From NCBI GenBank assembly GCA_030141585.1, contig JAQIFP010000095.1, forward strand, positions 69,258 to 94,923: DNA of 25,666 bases, in the 5' to 3' direction. The first letter of the stretch is position 1. Each line of letters begins with the position of its first letter. The position numbers and the translations under genes were made by a program. The stretch is from Ophryocystis elektroscirrha (lineage: Eukaryota > Apicomplexa > Conoidasida > Neogregarinorida > Ophryocystidae). The notes below the pieces were generated by a model that saw only the letters and a list, made by a program, of their open reading frames with translations, ran no database searches and was not told the DNA's origin. Positions 1 through 10,059 of this stretch are shown piece by piece.

Positions 1-135
1 ATATATATATACATATACAATAATACATATATATATACATATACAATAATACATATATATATACATATACAATAATACATATATATATACATATACAATA
101 ATACATATATATATACGTATACAATAATATATATA
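1..135. repeat. 26-bp AT-rich tandem repeat, about five copies
   Basis: The motif CAATAATAC followed by an alternating TA tract recurs at positions 18, 44, 70, 96 and 122, an exact 26-bp period. The last copy has a CG substitution (ACGTATAC). It lies in what should be an intron of the CBP20 gene, because the next CBP20 exon is beyond the window edge. Confidence 0.9.
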
Positions 136-454
136 TATTTATATTTGTATATATGTAAATCTATATTTATCTAGATTTTTCGGTATATATATAAATAAAA
201 TTTAAACACATTTATACTTATTCCAATTAATCGATAATAATTACACATATTAATATTTTTGTTTGTATAAATGCGTATTAATATATAAAATAATTAAATG
301 TTCATTATTTACGATTACTATTGACAGAGTAATTTGCTAACTAAAAGTTGTCCGTTTATGTTGTATCTCATAAAAAATTGATTAAATGTTAGAGTAATTG
401 TCAGCGTTTATTTTATTTGAATGAGACAATAAAATATTGAATTAATATATATAC
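136..454. other. AT-rich intronic stretch, no exon seen
   Basis: On the minus strand this follows the GTATAT donor of CBP20 exon 2. I searched it for the expected continuation of the first RNA-binding motif (an 'IYELF' type start) and found nothing. It is therefore read as the 5' part of an intron of more than 450 nt. No other coding signal is visible. Confidence 0.6.
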
Positions 455-633
455 CTGATCTTCCGAGGTATAGAAACTTAAATTCCCTACATACACAGTT
501 GAAGACAGGGATATCTGTTCTTGCCATTCTTGTCGGGTTAACTCTTTAAAAAGTATCACATAATGTCACTTATACTTGAGCGCTTGTCTAAATAATGGGA
601 ACTCGACCCGTGAAGGCGATATAAAAATGTCAT
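455..633 (-). CDS. CBC2: Nuclear cap-binding protein subunit 2 (CBP20), 5' exons only
   Basis: Exon 1 is 633-576 and exon 2 is 543-455, separated by a 32-nt intron (575-544, ending AAAG). The reading starts MTFLYRLHGSSSHYLDKR and continues into 'STVYVGNLSFYTSEDQ', the RNP2 start of the single RRM of CBP20 (NCBP2). The preceding 'SSSHYLDKR' matches the short N-terminal arm typical of the family, which supports the ATG at 633. CBP20 binds the m7G cap of nuclear RNAs together with CBP80 and acts in splicing, export and decay. RNP1 and the rest of the RRM are outside the window: exon 2 ends in phase 0 at a GTATAT donor and no further exon is seen down to position 1. Identity is firm; the intron acceptor could also be AG two bases later. 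Confidence 0.9.
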
Positions 634-1114
634 TAACTAAAAAACCAAGTTTTATTATTAATAACTGTCCTCCAGTAAACTAAAATGGCATATTAGAATA
701 TTTCATTTAATAAAACTCTTTACTTAAAAACATTTGTACTATATATGTAGTAAACACAATTAGTCATTTATTTTATAATAAAGGTTTTTATACCGATTAT
801 ATTATTATTATAGTTTGCATATTCTTGTATTCATTTATCTTAATTTCCGCATATATTAGATCCTTTAGACATATTACTATATATGTACTATATTAGAACC
901 CTCACTACTGCATTATATATACTTATCATAAATAAACATATTATTACAAATTTTGGTGTTTCTGCGCTCAAGAATTAAGTTTAAATATACTTTAAAATTA
1001 TATAAATTACTTGAATAATTATGAAAAAGTAAAACTACATGAACATTTTGAACAAATATATAAATGATTATATTGAGGGAGTTATTATAGCATACAATTA
1101 ATTAAAAAAATTAC
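634..1114. other. Spacer between CBP20 start and the STT3-like exons
   Basis: AT-rich sequence upstream of CBP20. On the minus strand it directly follows a splice donor of the STT3-like exon (GTAATT at 1114). I looked for the next STT3 exon, which should begin with the rest of the WWDYG motif, on this strand and found none. It probably holds the CBP20 promoter. Confidence 0.5.
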
Positions 1115-1503
1115 CAAGAGAGGACAACAGAATCCGGATGTGTATTGTGCCTTAGCCATGAAAAACTTTCTCTAAAATCATCGAGCAGAACTCTATCATT
1201 GTTAGGCATACGAAATTCTACGTGAAACTGTGAAGTAAGAAAACTTACGGTAAATTATAGAAGGATTAGAATATCCAACACCTGCCATCATTACAGAGTG
1301 TATCAGAAATTTGTAAAGACAACAAAATACTCGGAATAACCTTAATAAACGAGAAAATATGTTTGGCGAGTAATCAGTATATTTAGCCTTTGCTGATGTG
1401 CCTCTATTTTGGTTGATAATAGCATTCATAACATAGGAAACTCCATGTCCTGCTAATGAACTCGCTGCAGGAGAAAAAACTAGAATAAAACGGATCATGA
1501 CAC
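1115..1503 (-). pseudogene. Isolated two-exon fragment of oligosaccharyltransferase STT3
   Basis: Two open exons, 1503-1249 and 1217-1115, join in phase across a 31-nt intron (1248-1218). The product begins 'GVMIRFILVFSPAASSLAG', matching the last membrane segments of STT3, and ends with 'LLDDFRESFSWLRHNT' and 'VVLSW'. This is the conserved run just before the catalytic-domain WWDYG motif. A TTTTTAG acceptor precedes the first exon and a GTAATT donor follows the second, so both look like internal exons. STT3 normally has 700-800 residues in its catalytic subunit of N-glycosylation in the ER. Only about 119 residues are present, and neither the roughly 400 upstream residues nor the WWDYG part is found nearby, between PSF3 and CBP20. 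It may be a gene fragment, or the product of an assembly error. The exons carry no stop or frameshift. Confidence 0.75.
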
Positions 1504-1871
1504 CTAAAAATATGGTGTTATATTATATACGTATTTATTAAGAATTTCGGACAATCATATACATATATAAATATATATATATGTGGATGATAATGATTTG
1601 CTTACAACTAAAATTTGTAATTATTTAGATATTTATCATATATATTTATCATATATATATATATATGTATACATATATACTTATATACATATATATGTAT
1701 ATTCTCATATACTAAACTAAGTATGTATATATACAAGTGTGTATAAGGGCCATATCGGTATTCAATTATTTTATATAGAAAAAATAATACGAAAAACATA
1801 TATTATTTTGATGTATTATATATATTAGTGTCTTGATTTCCGATAAAGTTTACATTTTATAATGACAAGAA
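1504..1871. other. AT microsatellite spacer between PSF3 and the STT3-like exons
   Basis: Mostly TA/CATA microsatellite (about 1565-1740), with a pyrimidine-rich acceptor for the STT3-like exon at its left end on the minus strand. No convincing coding segment was found on either strand; the open frames here encode only Ile/Tyr-rich low-complexity strings. Confidence 0.6.
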
Positions 1872-3443
1872 CTATTCCTTATCAAATTGAAGCCCTTTTT
1901 GTTCACATATATTTTGAACCTCTCCCATTACTGATTACATTAGTAGATTTTGTGAAGCTTACATGAGTAATGGGATTCAGCATCTAATAATCCCATGGAA
2001 GCCAAAATATCTTCCATACATTCGTCAAACACTTGTTTATTTTCAGTAAGCCCTTGCAAATAATCCAGTTCTATTGTCCTGTAGATATACGTATATATAT
2101 GCTATGTAACTGAAATTATTGATATATGCTGCAACTTAGGTATAAATGCGAATAAAATAGGCTGTGAATGTATTCAAAGCATTTTATAATAAATAAGGTA
2201 ATTTTATTTATACAATAAACAAATTATTTGAAGTTGCGTATATTTATAAAGCATTTATTAATGTAAATATATAATTTGTTACATTAATAAGCGTTTTTCA
2301 TGATTTGATAAATTACTGGTTATGAGAGTCCCCTGTTCAATTAATTTCTGACGATCTATGCAAAGTATTTATGTTTTAGTAACCGACAGCTAATCAATTT
2401 AGTCTCTCTTATCGAGACATATTCTTCAAATAATCGCAATATTTGTCCTCGATTAGACTTCAAGGAGATCCACGGATCTTGATTAGAGTTAAACAGCAAA
2501 TATGCCAATTCAATATAATGCTCGTGGGGACACCTTAAAATTCCTTCTGACATAGACTCCTCTGATATCATCTCACTTAAGCATTCTGCTCAGTAACATT
2601 CAATATTTATGTAAATTTATTTAATCAAATAAAAAAAAGCAATCTTTTTAATTTATACAACTAATATATATATACGACCAATATATATATATGTATACAT
2701 AAATACATATAACTAATATATACGACTAATATTTACGGCTAATATATATATATATATATATTAATAAGCATATATTAAATGAATTTTTGTAAATATGTAA
2801 TAAATTAGCACAATTTTTTTGCTGTTTACTAGTTTTTAAATATTTAATAATTTATATTTAAACCAACGTTCTTGAAGCCACTCAGGAACCTGAATTACTG
2901 CAATATGTTCTTTGACTAATAAACGAGCTAAATGAAATGGTACTGTTAAATAAGAACCTCTTTCGAAAGGTCCTATGGTGCCCTGATGATTATATATAAG
3001 TAAATATATTATATATAAATAATATTTTATTATCTATCATTATCATTATAACTAGTTTTATATAAATACCATAAAATAATAATATGACATGCACGAATAT
3101 TAATATTTTATATATACAATTATTTATTACTAAAAAATACACATATATAGATTTAAGTGATATATAATATAATAGATTATAATGAAATATAATATAATAT
3201 AATATGAGAAAATACATTTAAAATTATATATATTCAGTATACTACTAAACTACGCAATCTTCATATGAAGACTTTTAACGTAAACTTCTACTATATGTAT
3301 GGATAAAATTACATTTTATTAGTAAATATATAATATTACTTATTTTATTAAATTAATTCATTTGTTTGCTCTATAGCGAATTGTTAAATTACAAGTATAT
3401 TTAATTAATTTTTATACTTCCATTGTTTGTATTTTGTAATTAA

Positions 3444-3497
<54 letters not shown>

Positions 3498-3703
3498 TAT
3501 TTTTTGAAAAGATGTGTTAATGGAAATATTTTTAATAAATTGTTTATAAATAACCTATTTAATCTTACATATAAAAAGTTATTAATGCTTTCCATAGACT
3601 GTTGAACTTGAACATGAATAAATGAAGATTCTTCTGTCAGAAGTATAGATTCTCCAAGCGATATATATGGACTTAACACGCTACAATGATCCTCTTCAGT
3701 CAT
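1872..3703 (-). CDS. PSF3: GINS complex subunit PSF3
   Basis: Five exons: 3703-3569, 2982-2864, 2575-2384, 2078-1963 and 1930-1872, about 206 residues, close to the usual 190-220. PSF3 is one of four GINS subunits. GINS binds MCM2-7 and CDC45 to form the replicative helicase in the nucleus. The N-terminus has 'LGESILLTEESSFIHVQV', equivalent to the DDIL..EE..P start of the small beta domain. The next exon gives 'RGSYLTVPFHLARLLVKEH', equivalent to the G..L.LP.WLA..L block. The helical domain follows with 'PHEHYIELAYLL', 'LRLFEEYVSIR' and 'LDYLQGLTENKQVFDECM'. Introns 1 and 3 are long and AT-rich; intron 4 is 32 nt. The exon 2/3 junction is ambiguous: exon 2 could end at 2868 with exon 3 starting at 2585, which is also in phase. 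If intron 4 were retained the protein would end a few codons later at 1940. Confidence 0.82.
3448..3491. repeat. (TA)n microsatellite in PSF3 intron 1
   Basis: An uninterrupted alternating TA run of about 44 bp inside the first PSF3 intron (3568-2983). The rest of that intron is also very AT-rich and holds no recognised exon. Confidence 0.9.
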
Positions 3704-4161
3704 AACAAAATAATTTCATAACCTATGATAATAAATTTAATATTTATATGGAGAATTAATATTCAGTAGTTAATTGTTTCTTTTAACTTCAAATTTCATT
3801 TAAACGTAAAGTTCTACACTAAACTGTAATTTTTTTGAATATTTGTCATTTTACATGATGAATCGAAAAAGTTAAAAAAAATTGGTTTGATGAAAGCAAT
3901 TATTAGAGTATTTTCAATAAATCTTATAGAAGAATTCTTATATTTAGTACAAAAAGGCAAGCTGTTGTCTTATTTGTAAAAATTGAAAGGTTGAGGAGAA
4001 TAAGATCAATAAATAAAAATATGAAGTAAAATGTATTCCTCAATATCTATATTTTTGAAAAATATTGAGTAAAATTGAAATATTAGATTATATGCCGAAG
4101 GAAATACACATATCAAGTTGTTTATTATGATTTATTATTATGGGATAATTTATTAGTATCA
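3704..4161. promoter_or_regulatory. Divergent intergenic region between PSF3 and the LMBR1-family gene
   Basis: This 458-bp segment separates two divergent start codons and must contain both promoters. It is somewhat less repetitive than the neighbouring introns. A 29-codon frame from about 3889 on the plus strand is open but resembles no family. I see no defined promoter motif. Confidence 0.45.
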
Positions 4162-5082
4162 ATGATAGCTTGGTATGTAATATTAGTTTTGGTTGGCTAT
4201 TTGGTTGTTGGATTAGTGGCAAATATAGTGATTTATTATTACTTGGAGAAAAATGAAGAAATCAAGTATTTACAAGGTATTACAATAAAAGCAGTTACTA
4301 TTTTTGTAATGGAGTTGAATTGGCTCTATTTTGCTCTAATACCAACTGACTGTTATAATTTTAATAACAAAGGAGAATTAAATATTGACGTATTATGGTT
4401 TTTCACGTCTGTGTTTTCTCTATTAATCCTTATAATTGCCGTTCCATTTACAATAGCGTATTATGAAGCGGAAACGGATGTACGTATCACTAAAACACAT
4501 CCATGGCTTCAAGCGTTTAAGCGAATGAGCATAGTAGCAGGAATAACTTTAAGTGTATTCGTTATTTTTTATTTCGCTTTTCGAAATCTCTCCAAAACTA
4601 AAAGTACAAATGACGGACTTTTTGCTAACCTTGAAAAAATACCTTTTCATCTTTTTCCCTTTATTTTTAACTCTTTTTTTGCATGGTTTTTACTCACTAT
4701 TTATTTAGGTATAGGTCTTTTTTCTCTACCTATCACCCTCATGCTTCAATTCAAAAACCGTCCTATTCCCATTTCCGTTAAAGAATACGGGTAAGCATAT
4801 TAAATTATTTACAAATTATCAATTAATCAATAATAATAATTAATCATTAGTTAATAGGTTTTTTTTAGTTGTGTATTTAAATAATATAAAATATTAACCT
4901 TGAGGTCACGAAAAATCTGTATATCCATATGGTAACGTTTTTCACATATATAGTATATAAAGGTTGGCATATATATATATATATATATATTAATCGTACA
5001 TATATGTATATGTATACATATATGTATATATACTAGTCGTATATATATAATTATGTGTACATATACGTATATATACTAGTCG

Positions 5083-5123
<41 letters not shown>

Positions 5124-7088
5124 TTATTAATTTATATATGTATTTCGTAGTAATATATGGATATATAACATACTTCAAATAAACATATAAAATGATATAA
5201 TTTAATGTTATAGAGTTGCTCGTGACAATATATGCGAATCTATAATAGAATTGAAAGTTCAAGCAGAAGAATTCAGAAAACATGACTTAGAAATTCGACA
5301 AATAAAAAAAAAAATTCAAAGATGGAAAGAAAGAAGAGTTTATAATCAAAAGTTTAAAAAATTTCAAGCGAAAGTAGAAAATGTTGAAAATAAATTTAAT
5401 CAATTGATAATTTCATTGAAAAAACGTGGAGAAAACCCTATTTGGTCGTACACGAAGCTGTTTGCTGGAATATTATTTTGTATATGGTCAATTTGTATTA
5501 TTTTTCAAATGGTTGTTGCTATCTTACTACCGCAAATCATTCGTAACCTTAAATTTGGTTTTCTAGATGATTTTATGATTATTATATCAAAAGCTGACTT
5601 TTATTTTCTTGATTTACTATTCTGTTTTTCTTTCATCGTTTATATACAAGCAAGCCTTTTAGTCGGATACTTTTATCTTAATAGAAAGGTAAGCAATTTA
5701 ATTTAATACTAACATTATTCTTTGATGAATTTAATAAATATAATGTCTTAATAATTGCAAATAATTTTGTCCGTACATGTGCATCAACTGTACTAATCAG
5801 TTATACAAAGTATATATATATATATATATATATTCACTAGGTATAATTTATATGTTTCCTATATACACTGCAAATACGTTATCGCTATTCTTAGATATTA
5901 TTCATATACGTTTTACTTCGCAAATAAAAATATCTTTTTATCTCTTAAATAATACAGTAATATATATTATTAATTAAATTCTGTATATATGTAATATGGT
6001 ATATAAATTACATTATTGCTCCATAAACAGATTTTAAAATTCTTGCGAGTTTATCCCTTAAAGATCAAAGACACCCCTGGAATTAATATTCTTATAAATA
6101 ATTCATTAATTTTAATTGTTATGCCGGCCGTAATTCATCTTTTTTACGTGAGTCATATAACTTTTGTTAATATTTCCTTAGTTGTGTTTTAAAAAGTACT
6201 GTTCTGGGGCTTACTCCAGTTATATTTATGAAGATATAGTTCTCAGGGTGTCCATATACTCGTAAGCTTCAAGTTTATAGCGTATCTTTTATTAAATTAT
6301 TTGTGTTACAATATTAAATTGTAATTATTATTGTAGCACAAATTCTATAGTAGTACATAGCTTATGCAATACTAGTATTCTTTAAAAACAATACTAGTTA
6401 TATTTTTAAAGTATCTATATACTCCTTAAACACTTGATTATAATAAACCTATATTGCCGTGAATTTATATGCTCAATTTTATTTTGCCCATTGGATAATG
6501 TACAACTACTTTTTTATAAAACTTTATATATATATATATTCTTTATTTCAGAGCACTTTCCAGACATAACATATTCATATGGTTGTTGTTTACTTTGATG
6601 CTTTTGTATATAGGATTTTACATCATTCGACCAAGTGTAAAAAATAAAAGTTCAATGCGTCATATCTTAACACAAATGCAACCCCACGTAAGAAACTTTA
6701 TTATTATTATTATTATTATTATTTGTTTTGTTAACATATTTCGAATATTTAGAATAATTAAGTCAATATATTGTTTTATACAAAACATTTATATATATAT
6801 ATATATATATACAGTAAATTATAGCTGGCAATGTATAATAGATAATTTGCTTGATTATATTATAAAATTTATTTATTTCGTATAGCATCTATTATGATAT
6901 ACCTCAATTTTTTATATAAATATTTTTACACTGATTTAACTGTATGTTTCTATTTATAGATATCCGAGAATATTAGCAGTACAAATAAAAAAGCGTCAAC
7001 TCATAAAAATATATCAATAACTATGGAAAAAACAGCAGACAAAATAGCTAACTCAGCAAATATTATGGGAAAAATGGCGGGACTGTAA
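4162..7088 (+). CDS. LMBR1-domain membrane protein (LMBD1/LMBRD1-like)
   Basis: Six exons: 4162-4790, 5214-5688, 6031-6147, 6182-6261, 6552-6687 and 6960-7088. All join in phase to give 521 residues; human LMBRD1 has 540. The family comprises polytopic proteins of lysosomal/endosomal membranes, and LMBRD1 works in cobalamin export from lysosomes. The first exon holds five hydrophobic segments with 'ALIPTDCYN' in the place of the family's LLP.D signature, then 'YYEAETD'. A charged cytosolic loop (residues about 215-290, Lys/Glu/Gln-rich, probably coiled coil) sits in exon 2, followed by further membrane segments such as 'KLFAGILFCIWSICIIF'. Exon 3 'ILIVMPAVIHLFY' and exon 4 'YCSGAYSSYIYED' align with the late part of the family; the Lys/Ser/Asn-rich tail is not conserved. 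Intron 3 is only 34 nt (6148-6181). Family is fairly sure; the exact subfamily and function are inference. Confidence 0.82.
4972..5116. repeat. TA microsatellite and duplicated block in intron 1 of the LMBR1-family gene
   Basis: The first intron (4791-5213) carries two TA runs. Between them are two near-identical copies of a segment containing 'GTATATATACTAGTCGTATA', starting about 5023 and 5069. It looks like slippage-type repeat growth inside an intron. Confidence 0.8.
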
Positions 7089-7097
7089 ACAGTATTT

Positions 7098-8774
7098 ATG
7101 GAAGATATAGAAAGATTTGTAGAAGCATTAATTAATTTTAACTCTGCTTTTATACAACTAATCATATCTATATGCTATCTATTTAAATGGTTGTCTAATA
7201 TTACATACCCCATATGGATTCAATTTTTTATATATACCGTATACATACTGCGAATATGCTATGAATGGTTGATTAAACAACCCTTACAAATAAAAATATG
7301 TATATTGGTAAGTATCAGTGTCTTATTTTCATACAAAATTGTTTTTCGCAAAATTGCGCAAATATTTAAATGTATTAAAAGGAATTCTTCTAAATTTATA
7401 AAAAGAATATGTAAATATAGCATATATATATATAACCAACTTGTTAAAATCATAATATTATTAAAAAATATTGTTTCTTTTTTATTCCCATTAGTAATTA
7501 TATCAACATTATTTCGATATTATTTACCAACCAGTGTATATATTAAATTTCAAAATACACTTATATCATTAATACCTTTATATAATTCCATTTCCATAAT
7601 AACATCTTACTATATATACACAAATAACCAAATTAAACCCATAAAAAAAGTTGACCCACCAACTTTTTACAATAAAGTGAAAGATACCATATTTCACCAT
7701 TTAAAAAGATCATCTATTGAAGATACTGATGATAGAAATAAATCAAAAGCTTCAGTGAAAAGAATAACACAAAATTCAAGTGGTCACAATTATGCAACCA
7801 GAAAACAAAATAAACTTAATAATTTAACTCCCGTTACACTACAAACACCATTAATTAAAAAAAAATCTCAAAATAATAATATAATTGAAAAAATTAATAA
7901 ATCATTTATATCTCAATGGATACTAAAGAAATTTATATCCCCAAACAACTACACTGAATTTATCGAAACTTGGTTGTCTTATTGGATCATTACAATATTT
8001 ATTGATTGGCTGTTTGTAATACCCACTTATTTACTACCATGTATAGCAAACTTCCAATACGGTATAATATACACAACATGTAATATATATGATAACAAAT
8101 GGTATTTCAATATATTAGCATATATGTATAGTTTAATATACAACGTGGTAATAATAATCATATTTACACAGTCTAAGGATTATTTATTTATCCTCCGTAT
8201 CAAATTACAGTACTATATTAATAAAATAATCCAGTTTTTCATGGGCTGGTCTCCCATAAATAATAATATATCCAAAATAAATGGGTCTAATGGCGTATTA
8301 CAAACTACATGGGCATTATTGAAACAGTATTTACCAAATTATGCAATTATATTAATATTTTATGTTCCTCAAATACTTTTAACATTTATTCTACCAAAAA
8401 TAATTATACGTTTTTATATATTATGCATAAGAATACTGATTCCAATATATTCTACCTCCTATTATCTTCAATATAAATCAATAAACCATCAAATCTATTG
8501 GCTCACCTATTTTGTCATTAATTTCGCATCTGAAAAATACATTTGGTTTTATTTAAAAAGGATATTTATCATATACTCCTTTTTACCAAATCAAATTGAT
8601 TTGCTGTATGTATGGACCATACAATTTTTAGCGAGCTCCCATCTTTTTTTTAAAAGTTTTTTAAAAAAAAAAGAAATCGTATCTACGCCTATCATTTATT
8701 ACATTAGTTCTTCTGACGAAGAAAAAGGTGAAATAAGTGATGACACTCCCGTTCCATATAAAATGGTTACATAA
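7098..8774 (+). CDS. Intronless multi-pass membrane protein with TB2/DP1/HVA22-like C-terminus
   Basis: A single open frame of 558 codons, rich in Ile, Tyr, Asn and Lys, with many hydrophobic segments. A polar Lys/Ser/Asn-rich stretch (about residues 175-270) splits it in two. The C-terminal part contains 'YKSINHQIYWLTYFVI' followed by further hydrophobic helices. This resembles the 'YKS...QWLTYW' signature of the TB2/DP1/HVA22 (REEP/Yop1) family, whose members shape tubular ER. An earlier 'FIETWLSYWIITIFIDWLF' may be a second divergent copy. The tail is acidic (SSSDEEKGEISDD) and could be phosphorylated. The ATG lies 9 nt after the TAA of the upstream gene and in the same frame, so there is no room for a separate promoter between the two CDSs. 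The family call is tentative; the ORF itself is convincing by length. Confidence 0.6.
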   Translation: MEDIERFVEALINFNSAFIQLIISICYLFKWLSNITYPIWIQFFIYTVYILRICYEWLIKQPLQIKICILVSISVLFSYKIVFRKIAQIFKCIKRNSSKFIKRICKYSIYIYNQLVKIIILLKNIVSFLFPLVIISTLFRYYLPTSVYIKFQNTLISLIPLYNSISIITSYYIYTNNQIKPIKKVDPPTFYNKVKDTIFHHLKRSSIEDTDDRNKSKASVKRITQNSSGHNYATRKQNKLNNLTPVTLQTPLIKKKSQNNNIIEKINKSFISQWILKKFISPNNYTEFIETWLSYWIITIFIDWLFVIPTYLLPCIANFQYGIIYTTCNIYDNKWYFNILAYMYSLIYNVVIIIIFTQSKDYLFILRIKLQYYINKIIQFFMGWSPINNNISKINGSNGVLQTTWALLKQYLPNYAIILIFYVPQILLTFILPKIIIRFYILCIRILIPIYSTSYYLQYKSINHQIYWLTYFVINFASEKYIWFYLKRIFIIYSFLPNQIDLLYVWTIQFLASSHLFFKSFLKKKEIVSTPIIYYISSSDEEKGEISDDTPVPYKMVT

Positions 8775-8984
8775 CTTATACCAATATAAACTTATCACAA
8801 AACTTTATCATCAATATGATATATATATATATATATACAAGTTTATATAATTTGTATAGTGCAGATGTATTTCTAATATATCTATAATTAGAGGACGCGA
8901 ATATCAGGCTTTTTTTTTTTTGTAACATGTTATAAATTCTGCCTCTTTACGTGTGTGGTTTATTGAAACTAAAAAAAAAAATAC

Positions 8985-9254
8985 ATGCCTGCCGTTCGCA
9001 TAAATAAACTCATGGAGCGTAATTCTAATACAAAAAATCTTACCATGAATGAGCCGATGCCTGAATCATCAAATAGACTCTTGCAGATACCAAGTCAAGC
9101 TCAGATATACAACAAGACTCAAAAAAGATTTCGTGACATGAGTGGAGACTTGACTCGAATTTTCGGAACCACAATATCGGCCAATTGGAATAAACCCTCT
9201 AAAGAGAAAAAAAAAAAAAAAGGTTTTTCTTTTGATTGCTGTATTATATTTTAA
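8985..9254 (+). CDS. Small basic protein with C-terminal CaaX-type motif
   Basis: An 89-residue intronless frame starting MPAVRINKLMER and ending KKKKKGFSFDCCIIF. The end has the layout of prenylated membrane proteins: a polybasic stretch, then Cys-Cys-Ile-Ile-Phe, where CIIF would be the CaaX box and the first Cys a possible palmitoylation site. Ras/Rho GTPases, G-gamma subunits and the SNARE Ykt6 end this way. There is no GTP-binding motif, no clear G-gamma helix and no R-SNARE heptads, so I cannot place it. The lysines are encoded by a long A run near 9207-9219, a likely site of sequencing or slippage error; one base more or less would remove the CaaX end. It is convergent with uL14, with 62 bp between stops. 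CIIF with Phe at X could be read by farnesyl- or geranylgeranyltransferase I. It would not be read by the Rab enzyme encoded later in the window. Confidence 0.6.
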   Translation: MPAVRINKLMERNSNTKNLTMNEPMPESSNRLLQIPSQAQIYNKTQKRFRDMSGDLTRIFGTTISANWNKPSKEKKKKKGFSFDCCIIF

Positions 9255-9316
9255 ATATTTTTATTATTTATTTTCAATTAAAATATTGTTAATGTGTAAC
9301 ATTTGAATAAAAAAGC

Positions 9317-9927
9317 TTAACAAATAGAAGGGGCAGCAGCAGATATTTTTGGAAATAATTCAGCACATTCTTTACCTACGGGACCTGTAATTGTAGAACC
9401 TTTCATTTCTCCTTTGGGGTTTACAATGACACCTGCGTTGTCTTCAAAATAGATGAAGACTCCTTCTGGACGACGCCATGCTTTTCTTTGACGTACAATA
9501 ATGGCAGGGTGTACTTTTTTACGCAAATCAGGCTTTCCTTTCTTAACTGTCGCTAAAACCATATCTCCAACAGACGCTGCTGGTAATCTGTTTAAGCAAG
9601 CACCAACGCCCTAACAGTTTTAAATAATATAAAATATCTTAATTACAAAATATATATGACTGCACAAGATATAATATATAATTTAATATAATTAATTAAT
9701 AAAAATACAAATGAGTATGTTTTTTTTATTATTGTTAAAAAAACACTCGAAAATAATAAATTAATTAAAATAATATTTAATTATATGGTTATTTTGCTTA
9801 CTTTGACGGCAATTATGTACAAATTTTTAGCTCCACTATTGTCACAGCAGTTTATTAATGCACCAACATTCAGACCACATGTTACACGTGCCTTTGTACC
9901 GGAAGCACCGCCACGACCTCTTTTCAT
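9317..9927 (-). CDS. RPL23: 60S ribosomal protein uL14 (RPL23)
   Basis: Two exons, 9927-9802 and 9610-9317, joined in phase 0 across a 191-nt intron, give 139 residues (family about 140). The product begins [15 protein letters not shown], continues '[15 protein letters not shown]', and after the intron '[12 protein letters not shown]', '[20 protein letters not shown]', '[19 protein letters not shown]' and '[12 protein letters not shown]'. uL14 sits on the subunit interface of the large ribosomal subunit near the sarcin-ricin loop and forms bridges to the small subunit. The '[16 protein letters not shown]' form is typical of fungi. Upstream on the same strand is the stop of the long axis-like gene, 132 bp from this ATG. 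Confidence 0.97.
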
Positions 9928-10059
9928 TTTATATTTAGGAACACCAGAAAATTACAGATTATGCTTGGGTCACGTTTATTTGGCAATAACAACTTTCTCA
10001 AAAAAATGTGATAATTGAGCTTTATACATAACTCATTTAAAACCAAAACAATAAATAAA

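Noticed and set aside
1608..1799. 63-codon frame on the minus strand
   Set aside because: Encodes Ile/Tyr repeats from TA microsatellite; no family similarity and no splice context.
3889..3978. 29-codon plus-strand frame in the PSF3/LMBR1 spacer
   Set aside because: Too short, no similarity, no plausible splice partner.
4990..5283. 97-codon minus-strand frame
   Set aside because: Lies over the TA-rich intron 1 and exon 2 start of the LMBR1-family gene on the other strand; low complexity.
8985..9254. Calling the CaaX protein a G-protein gamma subunit or Ykt6
   Set aside because: Only the CCxxx end is similar; the body lacks the G-gamma helix pattern and the R-SNARE heptads.
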